Assembly: GCF_026262575.1 (NCBI RefSeq) | Contig: NZ_JAPKFL010000009.1 | Location: forward strand, 62,001-126,000 | DNA from: Streptomyces marinisediminis | GTDB taxonomy: Bacteria > Actinomycetota > Actinomycetes > Streptomycetales > Streptomycetaceae | Direction of reading: 5' to 3' | Length of the DNA: 64,000 nt | Shown: positions 20,940 to 28,903 of the stretch, one piece after another | How positions within the stretch are numbered: the stretch's first letter is position 1 | How the letters are laid out: each line of letters opens with the position of its first letter | Translations under genes and position numbers: made by a program | Notes under the pieces: model-generated | The model's database searches: none | What the model saw: only the letters and a program-made list of their open reading frames with translations | Told to the model about the DNA's origin: nothing

Positions 20940-22313
20940 CTACTCGTCGTCGTCCAGCTCGGCCAGGGCATCGTGCACCTGCTCGCTGAAGCGCTGGACG
21001 GCGGAGTCACCGGCGTATGCGGACAGCTCGCGCTGGAAGTCGGTGACATACCGCAGGAAACGAGCGGACTGGAGCGCGTCCCCGTTCTCGACGGCCAGAC
21101 TCGCGGTACCGAGTGCCGCTTCCACATCGCCGTCGAGCAACTGGCTCTGGGCCAGCACCATCCGGCAGAACCCGAGCGTGCGGGCGTATCGCGGATCGGT
21201 GATGGCAACGGCACGTTCGGCGAAGCGCATCGCCTCGGCGCCCTGCCCCAGATCGCGGAAGCAGTGGCAGAACTCCCCGACCAACTCGGCCTCGTCCATG
21301 TAGGCCAGCCAGCCGGGATCGTCGCCGCTGTCGGCCCGCTCGAAGTACCTTTCGGCCTCGTTCATCGCTCGGGCCGCTCCCGTGCTGTCCTGTGCGGTGG
21401 ACAGGGCACGGGCCTCGTGTGCGGCGAACAGGGCCATGGCGCGCGGCGTGGCCCGTCCCCGGCCGCCCTCCACGGACGCACGGGCGAGTTGTACGGCGCG
21501 GGGCGCATGGCCCAGGTAGTTGGCCTGGTGGCTCATGTTGGTGAGGATGCGGGCACCCATCATCCGGTCGTCGTTGACCTGGGTGAGCCGCAACGTCGCG
21601 ATCAGGTAGCGGTCGGCCAAGGTGTGGTTGCCGGTGTCGTACGCGGTCCACGCGAGGAGCTGCGCGACCTCCGTGGCCGCTTCGAAGAGGGCCTTGCCCA
21701 CACGCTCGCTGTAACTGGCGCCGAGCAGCGGGAGAACGTCCTCGCGGAAGTAGTGGCGCAACGCCTTGTGCCCGTGTCCGCCGCCGAACTTGAAGTCGAG
21801 ATGCATGAACATCTCCGCGGCCGTCCGTACGGCGGCGACATCCCGCATACCGACACGGCGGGCGCCGGGTGCGTCGGTGGTGAGTCCGTCCGAACGCGAG
21901 ACCAGCCACGACAGCACGGCCGAGTTGACGTCGCCCTCGGGTAACAGATCCCCGCCGACCGGGGCGTCCTCGGGGCGGAGCTGGGTGAGGACGTCCAGAT
22001 GGCCGAGGGCTTCGGGCAACGAGTGCGCGTAGCCGATGCCTCCGACGGGCACGGCCGGTTGCATCTGGGGAAACCCGAGATCCGGCGGCGTGAACCTCCG
22101 GCTCAGCTTCTCGCTCAACGCCTCCGCCAGGAAGACGGCCGTCTGCGGCTGGATACCGCCACCGTCCAGCCAGCGTTGCACGGATACGTGGGTGGTCCCC
22201 AGGTGCACGCCTCGCCGTGCGGCGATGTCCCGGACGCGTCGGGCAAGTCCCTTGTTGGACGCTCCGGCCTCGGCCATGACAGCGGCCAACCGGTGATTCG
22301 GTTCCCTACTCAT
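20940..22313 (-). CDS. XRE-like regulator with C-terminal TPR domain
   Basis: 457 residues from ATG 22313. The N-terminal 80 residues hold a helix-turn-helix (NHRLAAVMAEAGASNKGLARRVRDIA, with GTTHVSVQRWLDGG as recognition part). The long C-terminal region is a helical TPR array (TGNHTLADRYLIATLRL, RAMALFAAHEARALS, ARTLGFCRMVLAQSQLLDG). Such proteins are common streptomycete regulators that bind a peptide or small ligand through the TPR part. It is divergent from the GHKL ATPase gene, with an inverted repeat between them (22376-22440). It probably controls that gene or itself. Confidence 0.82.
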   Translation of the reverse strand: MSREPNHRLAAVMAEAGASNKGLARRVRDIAARRGVHLGTTHVSVQRWLDGGGIQPQTAVFLAEALSEKLSRRFTPPDLGFPQMQPAVPVGGIGYAHSLPEALGHLDVLTQLRPEDAPVGGDLLPEGDVNSAVLSWLVSRSDGLTTDAPGARRVGMRDVAAVRTAAEMFMHLDFKFGGGHGHKALRHYFREDVLPLLGASYSERVGKALFEAATEVAQLLAWTAYDTGNHTLADRYLIATLRLTQVNDDRMMGARILTNMSHQANYLGHAPRAVQLARASVEGGRGRATPRAMALFAAHEARALSTAQDSTGAARAMNEAERYFERADSGDDPGWLAYMDEAELVGEFCHCFRDLGQGAEAMRFAERAVAITDPRYARTLGFCRMVLAQSQLLDGDVEAALGTASLAVENGDALQSARFLRYVTDFQRELSAYAGDSAVQRFSEQVHDALAELDDDE

Positions 22314-22375
22314 GCTCCCTGCCTCCCGAGAAGGCGTCAGGCGCCCATCGTTACACGGGAAATGCCCCTCCGGTC

Positions 22376-22440
22376 AGGGGGTTCACCGAAGACCCCCCCC
22401 CGCGGTGCCCGGAGAACCCCCGGTGTGCACGTGAACCCCT
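22376..22440. promoter_or_regulatory. Divergent promoter region with inverted repeat
   Basis: AGGGGGTTCAC at 22376-22386 is mirrored by GTGAACCCCT at 22431-22440, with a C8-9 run and further GAACCCCC in between. It lies in the 219-base gap between the XRE regulator and the ATPase gene. A TTGACT that could be a -35 box for the rightward gene lies at about 22472. The repeats are plausible operator half-sites for the XRE regulator. Confidence 0.4.
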
Positions 22441-22532
22441 CGGCGATCACTCCCACCTGTGTGAATCACGCCCTTGACTGTTCTCACACGACGGCGGAGC
22501 ACCGCTTCCGCCGATGGGTCGAAGGGGTAGCG

Positions 22533-23078
22533 ATGGAGACGCGCGAAGCAGTACATGAGCCGATCCTGCGGACTGCGGGCAGCACCCCACGGAAGCCCGC
22601 GTCACTGGCGGCGGCCGAGCGCTTCCGCGCGATCGTGCTCGACGCGGACTCGCCGGACACCGCACACGTCGCACGCCGCACGGCTGCGGAAGTGCTCCAC
22701 GACTGGGGCCTGCGGCACCTGTTGGACGACGTGACGCTGTGCGTCTCGGAGTTGGTGGGCAACGCCGTGCACCACGCCACCCCGGACGGCTGGCAGGACG
22801 GGCTCGGCGGGGAGCGGCATCTCTCCGTCGCCTTCCGGGCTTGGCCCGAGTGGCTGTTCGTGGAGGTCTGCGACCAGGACTCCACACCGCCGATGCTGCC
22901 GACCGGGGGCCTGCTCAACCCGCTGGCCCATGCCGTCTCGTCCGAGATGACGTTGCCGGACCACGGGCGCGGGCTGCTCATCATCCAGAACCTCGCCGAT
23001 GCGACCTGGTGGGCCCCTCGTGACACCGGCGGCAAGAGCGTCTTCTGCCGCTTCGACCTGAACGGCGGGGCCAGCTGA
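22533..23078 (+). CDS. ATP-binding protein, RsbW/SpoIIAB-like serine kinase (GHKL fold)
   Basis: 181 residues from ATG 22533, behind GAAGGGG. The HATPase_c_2 domain shows the N-box LCVSELVGNAVHHATPDG, the G1 region VEVCDQDSTPPML and the G2 box LPDHGRGLLIIQNLAD. These are anti-sigma-factor kinase features; streptomycetes have dozens of such orphan proteins. No partner sigma or anti-anti-sigma gene is next to it. By position it is likely controlled by the divergent XRE/TPR regulator. Cytoplasmic. Confidence 0.88.
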   Translation: METREAVHEPILRTAGSTPRKPASLAAAERFRAIVLDADSPDTAHVARRTAAEVLHDWGLRHLLDDVTLCVSELVGNAVHHATPDGWQDGLGGERHLSVAFRAWPEWLFVEVCDQDSTPPMLPTGGLLNPLAHAVSSEMTLPDHGRGLLIIQNLADATWWAPRDTGGKSVFCRFDLNGGAS

Positions 23079-23119
23079 TGGCCGGCTCCCTTCACAGACT
23101 CCGCAGGAGCCACAGGCAG

Positions 23120-23149
23120 CCGGACCCCCACGGGAGCTCAGGGGTCCGG
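23120..23149 (+). terminator. Possible hairpin terminator after the GHKL ATPase gene
   Basis: CCGGACCCC (23120-23128) pairs with GGGGTCCGG (23141-23149), giving a 9-bp perfect stem with a 12-base loop. It lies about 40 bases after the ATPase stop and before the next small gene at 23293. No T-run follows. Confidence 0.5.
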
Positions 23150-23292
23150 GTGGCGTCCTCGGAGACCGCCCGGGAGCGGCGAGAGCTCTCCGGCGCGGTG
23201 GGCGGTTCCCCGGTGGGGATTTCCCCGTCCCTTCCTCGGGGAGCCGCCCGACAAGTCCCGTGGCAGTGATGGAGAACAGCAGGAGGACGCGG

Positions 23293-23487
23293 ATGCTGGC
23301 AGTGCGGGTGCGGAGCGGCGACCTGATCGAGGTGGACGGCCGGTGGCAGGAGATCAAGGCCGTACGGACACAGCGATACGCGACAGGCGGCACGTGCGTG
23401 ACCTTCATGTTCCAGACGGGCCCGGCGCTTCGGCTCCGGGCGGGCGACTCGGTGGCGATCCGCCGGGACGGACAGGAGGTGACCTGA
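23293..23487 (+). CDS. Small hypothetical protein
   Basis: 64 residues from ATG 23293, with AGGAGG at 23281-23286. The product is beta-rich and basic: VRVRSGDLIEVDGRWQEIKA, then TCVTFMFQTGPALRLRAGDSVAI. It looks like a compact barrel or SH3-like fold. I recognise it as a type seen beside small DUF7848-like genes in streptomycetes, but its function is unknown. Its stop overlaps the start of the next gene (TGATG), so the two are translated together. An upstream in-frame ATG exists but has no RBS. Confidence 0.7.
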   Translation: MLAVRVRSGDLIEVDGRWQEIKAVRTQRYATGGTCVTFMFQTGPALRLRAGDSVAIRRDGQEVT

Positions 23488-23729
23488 TGGCGCTCCGATC
23501 ACGGATGCGGTTCGTGCACTGGTCCCTGACCATCGACCCGGACAAGGGCGAAGCGGTCTACGCAGCAGCGTGCGTCACTTGCGATGACGCCTCGGAGCCG
23601 TCCGCCGACAAGAGATCCCCTGAGCAGTGGTGCCTGCGCCACGCGGGCCGCACCGGTCACATGGGCTTCCTGGCCACCATCACCAGCCACTTCCGCGCGA
23701 CGCCGCTGGAAGGTCCTGGACCGCCCTGA
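23487..23729 (+). CDS. Small Cys/His-containing protein, DUF7848-like
   Basis: 80 residues from ATG 23487, overlapping the previous stop. The pattern VHWSLTIDPDKGEAVYAAAC, CVTCDDAS, then WCLRHAGRTGHMGF is a small domain frequent in streptomycete accessory regions (DUF7848-like by memory; not searched). The CVTC pair plus later Cys and His residues could bind zinc. It is probably co-translated with the upstream small gene. Function unknown. Confidence 0.72.
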   Translation: MALRSRMRFVHWSLTIDPDKGEAVYAAACVTCDDASEPSADKRSPEQWCLRHAGRTGHMGFLATITSHFRATPLEGPGPP

Positions 23730-23923
23730 CACCGGGGCGGCACCGCGCCGCCACCGACCACAACCGGCCCACCCCCTCAACCCTGGCAGGCACAGGGGTG
23801 GCCCGGCGGAGACCCCGGAGGACCCCGGTGCCGATGGTACCGGGGCACTTCGGCGTGCCTTGGATGAACTCGGCCTTGGAGCAAGCCAGTTCAGGCGACC
23901 ACATGGGAGAGGGGCACGGGCCG

Positions 23924-24184
23924 ATGCACGACCCGGAAGAGACACGCTTCACGAGCGACGCGCTCGACCTCGACGCAGCGCTGTGGGTCCGCGGCGTCGA
24001 CTACCTGTCAGGCTGGCGAGAAGCGACGGATGCCGCGCGGTCCCTGGCTGACGCGCTCGAAACCGCGGGCGTGACAGCGGCAGACATACAACTCCGAGCG
24101 GACACAGGACCGGACGGCTCCGGCATCGTCAGCCTGAAGTGCTCCCCGGAGGTAGCGCGGACGGTAGCCAGGCTGGTGGGGTAG
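23924..24184 (+). CDS. Small hypothetical protein
   Basis: 86 residues from ATG 23924, with GGAGAGGGG upstream; an earlier in-frame ATG at 23834 would add 30 residues. The product is acidic and mixed alpha/beta (ALWVRGVDYLSGWREATDAA, DGSGIVSLKCSPEVARTVAR), without signal peptide or membrane helix. I do not recognise the family. Codon use is normal for the high-GC host, unlike the genes that follow. The stretch 23730-23923 holds nothing else. Confidence 0.6.
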   Translation: MHDPEETRFTSDALDLDAALWVRGVDYLSGWREATDAARSLADALETAGVTAADIQLRADTGPDGSGIVSLKCSPEVARTVARLVG

Positions 24185-24539
24185 CGGGTGGGTGGCCTGT
24201 TGATCACAGCTTTAGGAGTTCGCTCCGAGGAGCGAGCACGATGCCTTGCATGTCGGACTGAGCGGTCCGCGTAGCTGCTGCGACTTGTCCTGTACGAGCC
24301 GCAGTCGGACGATGGCAGGACTGTTCGGTGCTGCCTGTCGCGGCCTTAGCCGACGACAGCCAGCCACGACGGCGGGGGTACCGACCGATCAGGTGCACGT
24401 ATGCCTCGCTGTACCCACCACTGGGCTCAGCCACTCTGCAATGGATTTCCCGTCGACCAGAACGACCCGCGAGAGCATGCCCGTGGCTACGGTCCGCAGC
24501 ACCTTCTGATTCGTTAACTGTAGATCACAGGGAGATCAA
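24185..24539. other. Non-coding stretch within the island
   Basis: No reading frame here combines a start, RBS and plausible protein. On the minus strand a short open piece (VLRTVATGMLSRVVLVDGK, about 24440-24500) reads like a broken gene end but has no start. A compact inverted repeat (TCGCTCC, two bases, GGAGCGA) lies at about 24220-24235. Base composition falls steadily toward 24,500. I see nothing else in it. Confidence 0.4.
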
Positions 24540-25828
24540 CTATCGATTGTCAGCAATAACCTCGATAGCCAAAATCCGAACAAGCTCAATGTCGGGATAA
24601 AGTCTCTTCGCCTCACGACTCAGCGGCAGCAAGACCTTAGATTCAGCATAGCGAACGTCATCCTTCGCATGCACGATTCTATTCCGGAGCATGTAGATTC
24701 TCTTAGCCACCTGAGAAGCCAAAGATTCACCACTCTTCAGATTAATGGTAGGGACTCCGGAAATTGGACCCTTATTGCTGAAGTGGCCGCCATGATCGAG
24801 CGAAAAGAACTGTTGCAATTTATCCTCTTGGACGCACTCTTCAACGAGAGTCCGCAACTGCTCCCCCTCGCTGGCTCCATGCGACCGCTCCACGGAGTTA
24901 AGGATTCGCAGTACGGATGAATCCTTCTCTTCTTCAAAATCGAGCGAACGCAAAATCCTGCGCACCTTCCTTACAGCCCCCCGCCCGTGAACTGCTGGAA
25001 GATAGTGCTCCAAAATCTGATAATAGGATAGATAGAACAGCGTGTGATTACCTCGCATTGTGAAGTCACTAGGAATGGAAAAAGCGTGGCAATATTGTCA
25101 GGCACCGGCGTCTTTGGGAATCTGACGGTGTAACTGACCGCCCCTCCGGGCCGCCGAAGCGACAAGCTTTCCCTCTTGGGGCGAAGAGAATAAGCGCATC
25201 TATGACGGGCGTTTAGTTCAAACAGGAAGGAGTTTGCCAACTCGCGAGATCGACTCACAAGTTCCGGCTTTTCAGTTGCTCCTCCAAGATAAATCTTCAA
25301 GGTGACCTGAGAACGAGCCCGCTCCCGCTCGTCCGAACTTGACGATGCAAACGGAGTGCAAAGGGCGGAGTTCGGTGAGATCTCGATGCACGTAGAGCCG
25401 TCACTCGAAGTGACGCGGATGAGCGGGTAGACGTGATCCCTGTCTTCGTCACGCACGAGCGGTGGTTCGTGTGCATGCGCATGAGAGCAAGGATGGACCT
25501 CGAATTTGAATTTTTCAATAGTCAGGGCCCGGAAAGCGTTAATTCCATGCTGATTAACTTCAAATGCAGCGAAACCCCTCTCGGGGTCGACCCAGCCCTC
25601 ATATTCTAATATTCTCTCAGCGCCGCGATCGATCGCTTGCACGATTTCGATTGCCGCATCGATGGGTATCGCGACCCCTCGCTGGCGCCATCCACTTTTC
25701 TCTGGCGGATCGAAGATCAAGAAATCGCTATCCGTTTCCGCGTACTCCAGATTAAGTGCTTGCTCAATCTGAGAGATTTTATCGGCGTCGAGGGATTGCG
25801 ATTGATTCTCCCTTATCGCTTCAGGCAT
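24540..25828 (-). pseudogene. Low-GC gene with C-terminal HEPN-like domain, interrupted by a frameshift
   Basis: Two overlapping minus-strand frames together make one protein of about 430-445 residues. The first begins at ATG 25828, behind a good GGGAG, and gives 285 residues to 24971. The second carries the C-terminal part to 24540. They join near 25070-25100, where the sequence passes from TVRFPKTPVPDNIATL in one frame to FSIPSDFTMRGNHTLFYLSYYQ in the other. The end contains RNRIVHAKDDV, an R-x4-H motif as in HEPN RNases (ApeA- or Abi-like proteins). GC is near 50%, far below the host. It could be a phage-defence gene. The shift may be decay, a sequencing error or recoding. Confidence 0.6.
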
Positions 25829-25935
25829 AAATATCTCCCTATGACATGGCAACTACGGGACAGATGCCGGATAGTCCACGAACACCGTGCCCGGCAGCCT
25901 AGAGCATTCGTCCCGCGCGTAGGGGCGGAAGTTGC

Positions 25936-26189
25936 CTAGGTCGGCGGAGCGGCTTTGGCACGATTGATCATGGCCAGGACGATGCCACGCCGGTCGGCCA
26001 GACCGATCACGTTCTCCAGTTCGCGCGGCATGCGGGTGAGCCGGTCCACGTGCCAGCACGCCACGGCGTCGACGTGCCCGCTTGACGTGCAGACAACGCC
26101 CGGCAGTCCTCTTCCCAGCGGGCAACGCTGAGTCCGGCCCTGTCCCAGTTCTGGCTGATCTGGCAGGAGATCGCCGCTCGTAGCTTCAC
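25936..26189 (-). pseudogene. Decayed serine recombinase/integrase, N-terminal piece
   Basis: From GTG 26189 the frame reads LRAAISCQISQNWDRAG and VARWEEDCRAL, matching the start of serine recombinases (catalytic Ser in the CxIS motif). It then loses about 35 residues and continues in another frame as WHVDRLTRMPRELENVIGLA, the resolvase-domain helix region, up to a stop at 25936. The zinc-ribbon and C-terminal parts are missing. It lies 25 bases inside the right direct repeat, the usual place for an integrase, so it is probably the dead integrase of the island. Confidence 0.72.
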
Positions 26190-26213
26190 GGGTCACATTG
26201 CTACACCCTCGTA

Positions 26214-26261
26214 GGCACGGGCGGCTCCTGCCCTGTCGTGTCGTCCGCGCGGACGGCTGAG
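26214..26261 (+). repeat. Right direct repeat (attR-like), copy of the msrA 3' end
   Basis: 48 bases resembling the msrA 3' end. 26241-26261 is identical to 19704-19724, and the upstream part still encodes GTGGSCPV, as in MsrA, before a one-base deletion breaks the frame. No further msrA sequence is present upstream, so this is not a second msrA gene but an end fragment. It closes the island. 26262-26319 holds nothing further. Confidence 0.75.
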
Positions 26262-26319
26262 GGGAGCCTGCGCCGGGGCGCGGGGCGGTTCTCCGGTGGG
26301 GCCCGGGATGGGGGGGCGG

Positions 26320-27765
26320 TCAGGGGGTGGGGTGCTCGGGGGGTGTCGGGTGGCGGGGGAGGGCCAGGACGATGAGGACGGCCGCGGCGGTGAGGATCGC
26401 GGCGCCGGTGCGGAAGGCGAGCGCGTAGCCGGGGGCGAGGCCCTCGGGGGTGTCGCCGGTGATGTGGGCGGCCGCGACCGTCGAGAGCACCGCGAGGCCG
26501 AGCGAGCCGCCCATGGTCCGCGCGGTGTTGACCAGGCCGGAGACGATGCCGGCGTCGTGCGGCGGGGCCCCGGCGGTGGCGACGGAGGCCAGCGGGGTCG
26601 CGGAGAGCCCGGCGCCCAGCATCATCAGCAGGCCGGGGCCGAGCATCGTGCCCAGGTAGGTGCCCTCGGCGTGCAGCGCGCTCTGCCACAGGTAGCCCAG
26701 CGCGGCGATCAGGACGCCCGCCAGCGCGACGTTGCGGGCGCCGGCCCACACCATCAGCCGGGGCGCGAGCTTGGAGGCGGCGACGATCGTCAGCGAGTGC
26801 GGCACGAAGCCGAGCCCGGCCTGGAGCGGGGTGAAGTCGAGCACGTTCTGCATGTAGAGGGACATGAAGTACCAGGAGCAGAACATCGCCGCGCCGCAGG
26901 CGAACATCGCGGTGTTGCCCGCGGCGACGGACGGCATGCGCAGCAGCCGCAGCGGCATCAGCGGCGCCCGGGCCCGGGCCTCGACGGCGACGAACAGGCC
27001 GAGCAGCGCGAGTCCGGCCAGCAGCGGCACGAGCGCGGCCGGGGACGACCAGCCCGCCGACTCCGTCTGCACGATCCCGTAGGCGAGCGTGGCCAGGCCA
27101 CCGGTGACGAGCACCGCGCCGGGGACGTCCAGGCGGCGGCGTTCGCCCGCGCGGCTCTCCACCAGCCACACGGTCGCCGCGACGAGGACGACCGCGCCGA
27201 CGGGCACGTTGACCAGCAGCACCCAGCGCCAGTTCAGCGCGTCGGTGAGCACCCCGCCGATGAGGGCGCCGGCGGCCCCGCCCCCCGCGCCGACCGCCGT
27301 CCAGGTGCCGATGGCCCGGTTGCGCGCCGGGCCCTCGGCGACGGAGACGGTCAGCAGGGTCAGCGTCGACGGGGAGAGGACGGCCGCGCCCACGCCCTGC
27401 GCGGCCCGGGCGGCCAGCAGGTGCCACGACTCCTGGGCAAGCCCGCCCGCGAGGCTGGCCACGGTGAACAGGGCGAGGCCGACGAGGAAGACGCGCTTGC
27501 GCCCGAACAGGTCCCCGGCCCGGCCACCGAGCAGCATGAACCCCGCGAAGGTGATGGTGTAGGCGTTGACGACCCACTGGAGCCCGGTGGCGCTCATGCC
27601 GAGGTCGGCGCGCATGGCGGGGAGCGCGACGTTGACCACGGAGACGTCGAGGACGACGAGGAACTGCCCGGCGCAGGCGGCGAACACGACCGCCCACAGC
27701 GGTGGGGTCCGGCGCCGGGCAACGGGTATGCGGGCCTTCGCCGTGTCCTCCACCATGGCGTTCAT
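26320..27765 (-). CDS. MFS drug/solute exporter, DHA2 family (14 TM, EmrB/QacA type)
   Basis: 481 residues from ATG 27765. About 14 transmembrane helices. Motif A is GGRAGDLFGRKRVF after TM2. Motif C region is AVGAGGGAAGALIGGVLTD, and the N-terminal motif LDVSVVNVALPAM in TM1 is typical of DHA2 proton-coupled antiporters. These export drugs or small metabolites through the cytoplasmic membrane; the substrate cannot be read from sequence. A longer frame upstream of the ATG is GC-rich noise. It stands alone between the island and the hydrogenase operon terminator. Confidence 0.88.
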   Translation of the reverse strand: MNAMVEDTAKARIPVARRRTPPLWAVVFAACAGQFLVVLDVSVVNVALPAMRADLGMSATGLQWVVNAYTITFAGFMLLGGRAGDLFGRKRVFLVGLALFTVASLAGGLAQESWHLLAARAAQGVGAAVLSPSTLTLLTVSVAEGPARNRAIGTWTAVGAGGGAAGALIGGVLTDALNWRWVLLVNVPVGAVVLVAATVWLVESRAGERRRLDVPGAVLVTGGLATLAYGIVQTESAGWSSPAALVPLLAGLALLGLFVAVEARARAPLMPLRLLRMPSVAAGNTAMFACGAAMFCSWYFMSLYMQNVLDFTPLQAGLGFVPHSLTIVAASKLAPRLMVWAGARNVALAGVLIAALGYLWQSALHAEGTYLGTMLGPGLLMMLGAGLSATPLASVATAGAPPHDAGIVSGLVNTARTMGGSLGLAVLSTVAAAHITGDTPEGLAPGYALAFRTGAAILTAAAVLIVLALPRHPTPPEHPTP

Positions 27766-27821
27766 GCTAACGGGACGCCGCCCGGCGCTGGCGCGGCGTC
27801 CTCGCGCCCCACCGGAGCCCC

Positions 27822-27864
27822 GGCGGGACGGGCCGGGGCCCCCCGCCCGCCGGCCCGTCCCGCC
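27822..27864 (-). terminator. Terminator of the hydrogenase structural operon
   Basis: A perfect 15-bp inverted repeat (27822-27836 against 27850-27864) with a 13-base loop lies 54 bases beyond the stop of the last hydrogenase gene. It starts GGCGGGACGG on the plus strand. There is no clear T-run. It separates the operon from the MFS gene, which is transcribed the same way. Confidence 0.65.
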
Positions 27865-27917
27865 CGGGCCGGGCCGTCCCGCGCAGGCTGGGCCGTACCG
27901 CCCGGGCGGGGCCGGGG

Positions 27918-28049
27918 TCACATCTTCTTGATCTTGGCGTAGCGCACCAGCTCCGGGGCTTCGGAGGCGATGACGGCGACCGTCACGAGGGCCAGGGCTC
28001 CCATGGCGAGACGGACGACCGTCGCCGGGATGAAGATGCCGTTCCTCAT
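27918..28049 (-). CDS. 43-aa single-pass membrane protein of the hydrogenase operon (DUF6893-like)
   Basis: ATG 28049 overlaps the stop of the maturation endopeptidase (ATGA). The product has one transmembrane helix (VVRLAMGALALVTVAVIAS) and a short basic tail, VRYAKIKKM. As I recall, small proteins annotated DUF6893 occupy the same place in other streptomycetes. The overlap makes co-translation with the hydrogenase genes likely. It may anchor or stabilise the soluble HhySL enzyme at the membrane, where the quinone pool is; this is inference. Confidence 0.78.
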   Translation of the reverse strand: MRNGIFIPATVVRLAMGALALVTVAVIASEAPELVRYAKIKKM

Positions 28050-28903
28050 CGCGGACTCACCTCCTCTCCCGGTTCGGCCCGCGGGGGTGAGGCGAACTCG
28101 GCCAGCAGTTCGGTCACCAGCGAGGTGATCAGCGGGACGGCGTCGGTGACCGCCTGCCGCACGGGCTCGCTGAGCCCCACGCTGACGTCGGGCTCCTCGC
28201 CGGTCATCCGCACCAGCGGTTCGCAGCCGACGACCAGGACGCGCGGCAGCGGCCCCTCCCCCAGCCGCCGGGCGAGCGCGAGGACCTTGACCGGGTCCAT
28301 GGCGTGCGCCTCCGGCGCGACGTCGTCGAAGTCGTCGACGGGCGGCTCGATGACGCTCAGCGTGCCGGGGCGCTGCCCGCGCGGCGCGGCGTCGACGAAG
28401 AGGACGGCGGCGTACCCCTCGGTGAGCCGGTAGGCCAGGTCCATGCCGCGGATGCCGAAGTCGGCGACGTGCGCCTCGGCGGGCAGCGCCACCTCCCGCA
28501 GCGCGGTGGCCACGGCCGGGCCGAAGCCGTCGTCGCCGAGGAAGATGTTGCCGATGCCCGCGACCAGGAGGCGCGGGGCGCGCACCGCCGCGGCGCCCGC
28601 GCCGTGCGGGGCCGGTTCGACCTCCTCGGGGGAGAAGAAGAAGCGGTGGCCGATCTGCGCGGCGGCGGCGAAGTCGCGGCCGGGGTCGCCGTCGAGGATG
28701 ACGGCGAGGTGCACGTTGCCCTCCAGGTCCTCCTCGACGCCCACGACCTCGGCGGTGCGGCCGGTCAGCGCCAGGTCGATGATGTCGGCGCCGCGCACCG
28801 GCCGGAGCCGCACCCGGCTGCCCCGGCCCACGGCCACCCCGTCGACGAGCACGGTGCGCGCGGGGTCGGACGCGGTGCCGGGCGTCTCCCACGGGGTGCT
28901 CAC
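28046..28903 (-). CDS. [NiFe]-hydrogenase maturation endopeptidase (HybD/HoxW family) with extra N-terminal domain
   Basis: 285 residues from GTG 28903, overlapping the upstream stop. The protease domain starts near residue 111: GIGNIFLGDDGFGPAVA is the family motif with the nickel-sensing acidic residue. FGIRGMDLAYRL and HAMDPVKVL carry the other expected metal ligands (Asp, His). It would cut HhyL after the C-terminal CxxCxxH once nickel is in place. Residues 1-110 are additional: a beta-rich domain (VGRGSRVRLRPVRGADIIDL, HLAVILDGDPGRDF) not found in E. coli HybD, HyaD or HycI. The domain's job is unknown. Confidence 0.85.
   Translation of the reverse strand: MSTPWETPGTASDPARTVLVDGVAVGRGSRVRLRPVRGADIIDLALTGRTAEVVGVEEDLEGNVHLAVILDGDPGRDFAAAAQIGHRFFFSPEEVEPAPHGAGAAAVRAPRLLVAGIGNIFLGDDGFGPAVATALREVALPAEAHVADFGIRGMDLAYRLTEGYAAVLFVDAAPRGQRPGTLSVIEPPVDDFDDVAPEAHAMDPVKVLALARRLGEGPLPRVLVVGCEPLVRMTGEEPDVSVGLSEPVRQAVTDAVPLITSLVTELLAEFASPPRAEPGEEVSPR

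Larger units (their letters stand above)
19704..26261. mobile_element. Putative genomic island integrated at the 3' end of msrA (about 6.5 kb)
   Basis: Bounded by direct repeats 19676-19724 and 26214-26261. It carries a phosphotransferase, an XRE/TPR regulator, a GHKL ATPase, small genes, a low-GC HEPN-like gene with a frameshift and, 25 bases inside the right repeat, a decayed serine-recombinase gene. Base composition drops strongly at about 24.5-25.9 kb. The recombinase is truncated, so the island should no longer be able to move by itself. The reading as an island is inference from repeats, gene content and composition together. Confidence 0.7.

Noticed and set aside
23078..23269. Frame starting MAGSLHRLRRSHRQ that overlaps the ATPase stop
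   Set aside because: It contains the hairpin at 23120-23149 and has no protein-like pattern; terminator sequence is the better reading.
24204..24434. Minus-strand frame of 76 codons in the island
   Set aside because: No RBS and a Ser/Thr/Ala composition without secondary-structure pattern; treated as non-coding.
26214..26261. Reading the right repeat as part of a second msrA gene
   Set aside because: Only the last 48 bases resemble msrA, no catalytic GCFWG or other msrA sequence precedes it, and there is a frame break. An integration repeat explains it better.
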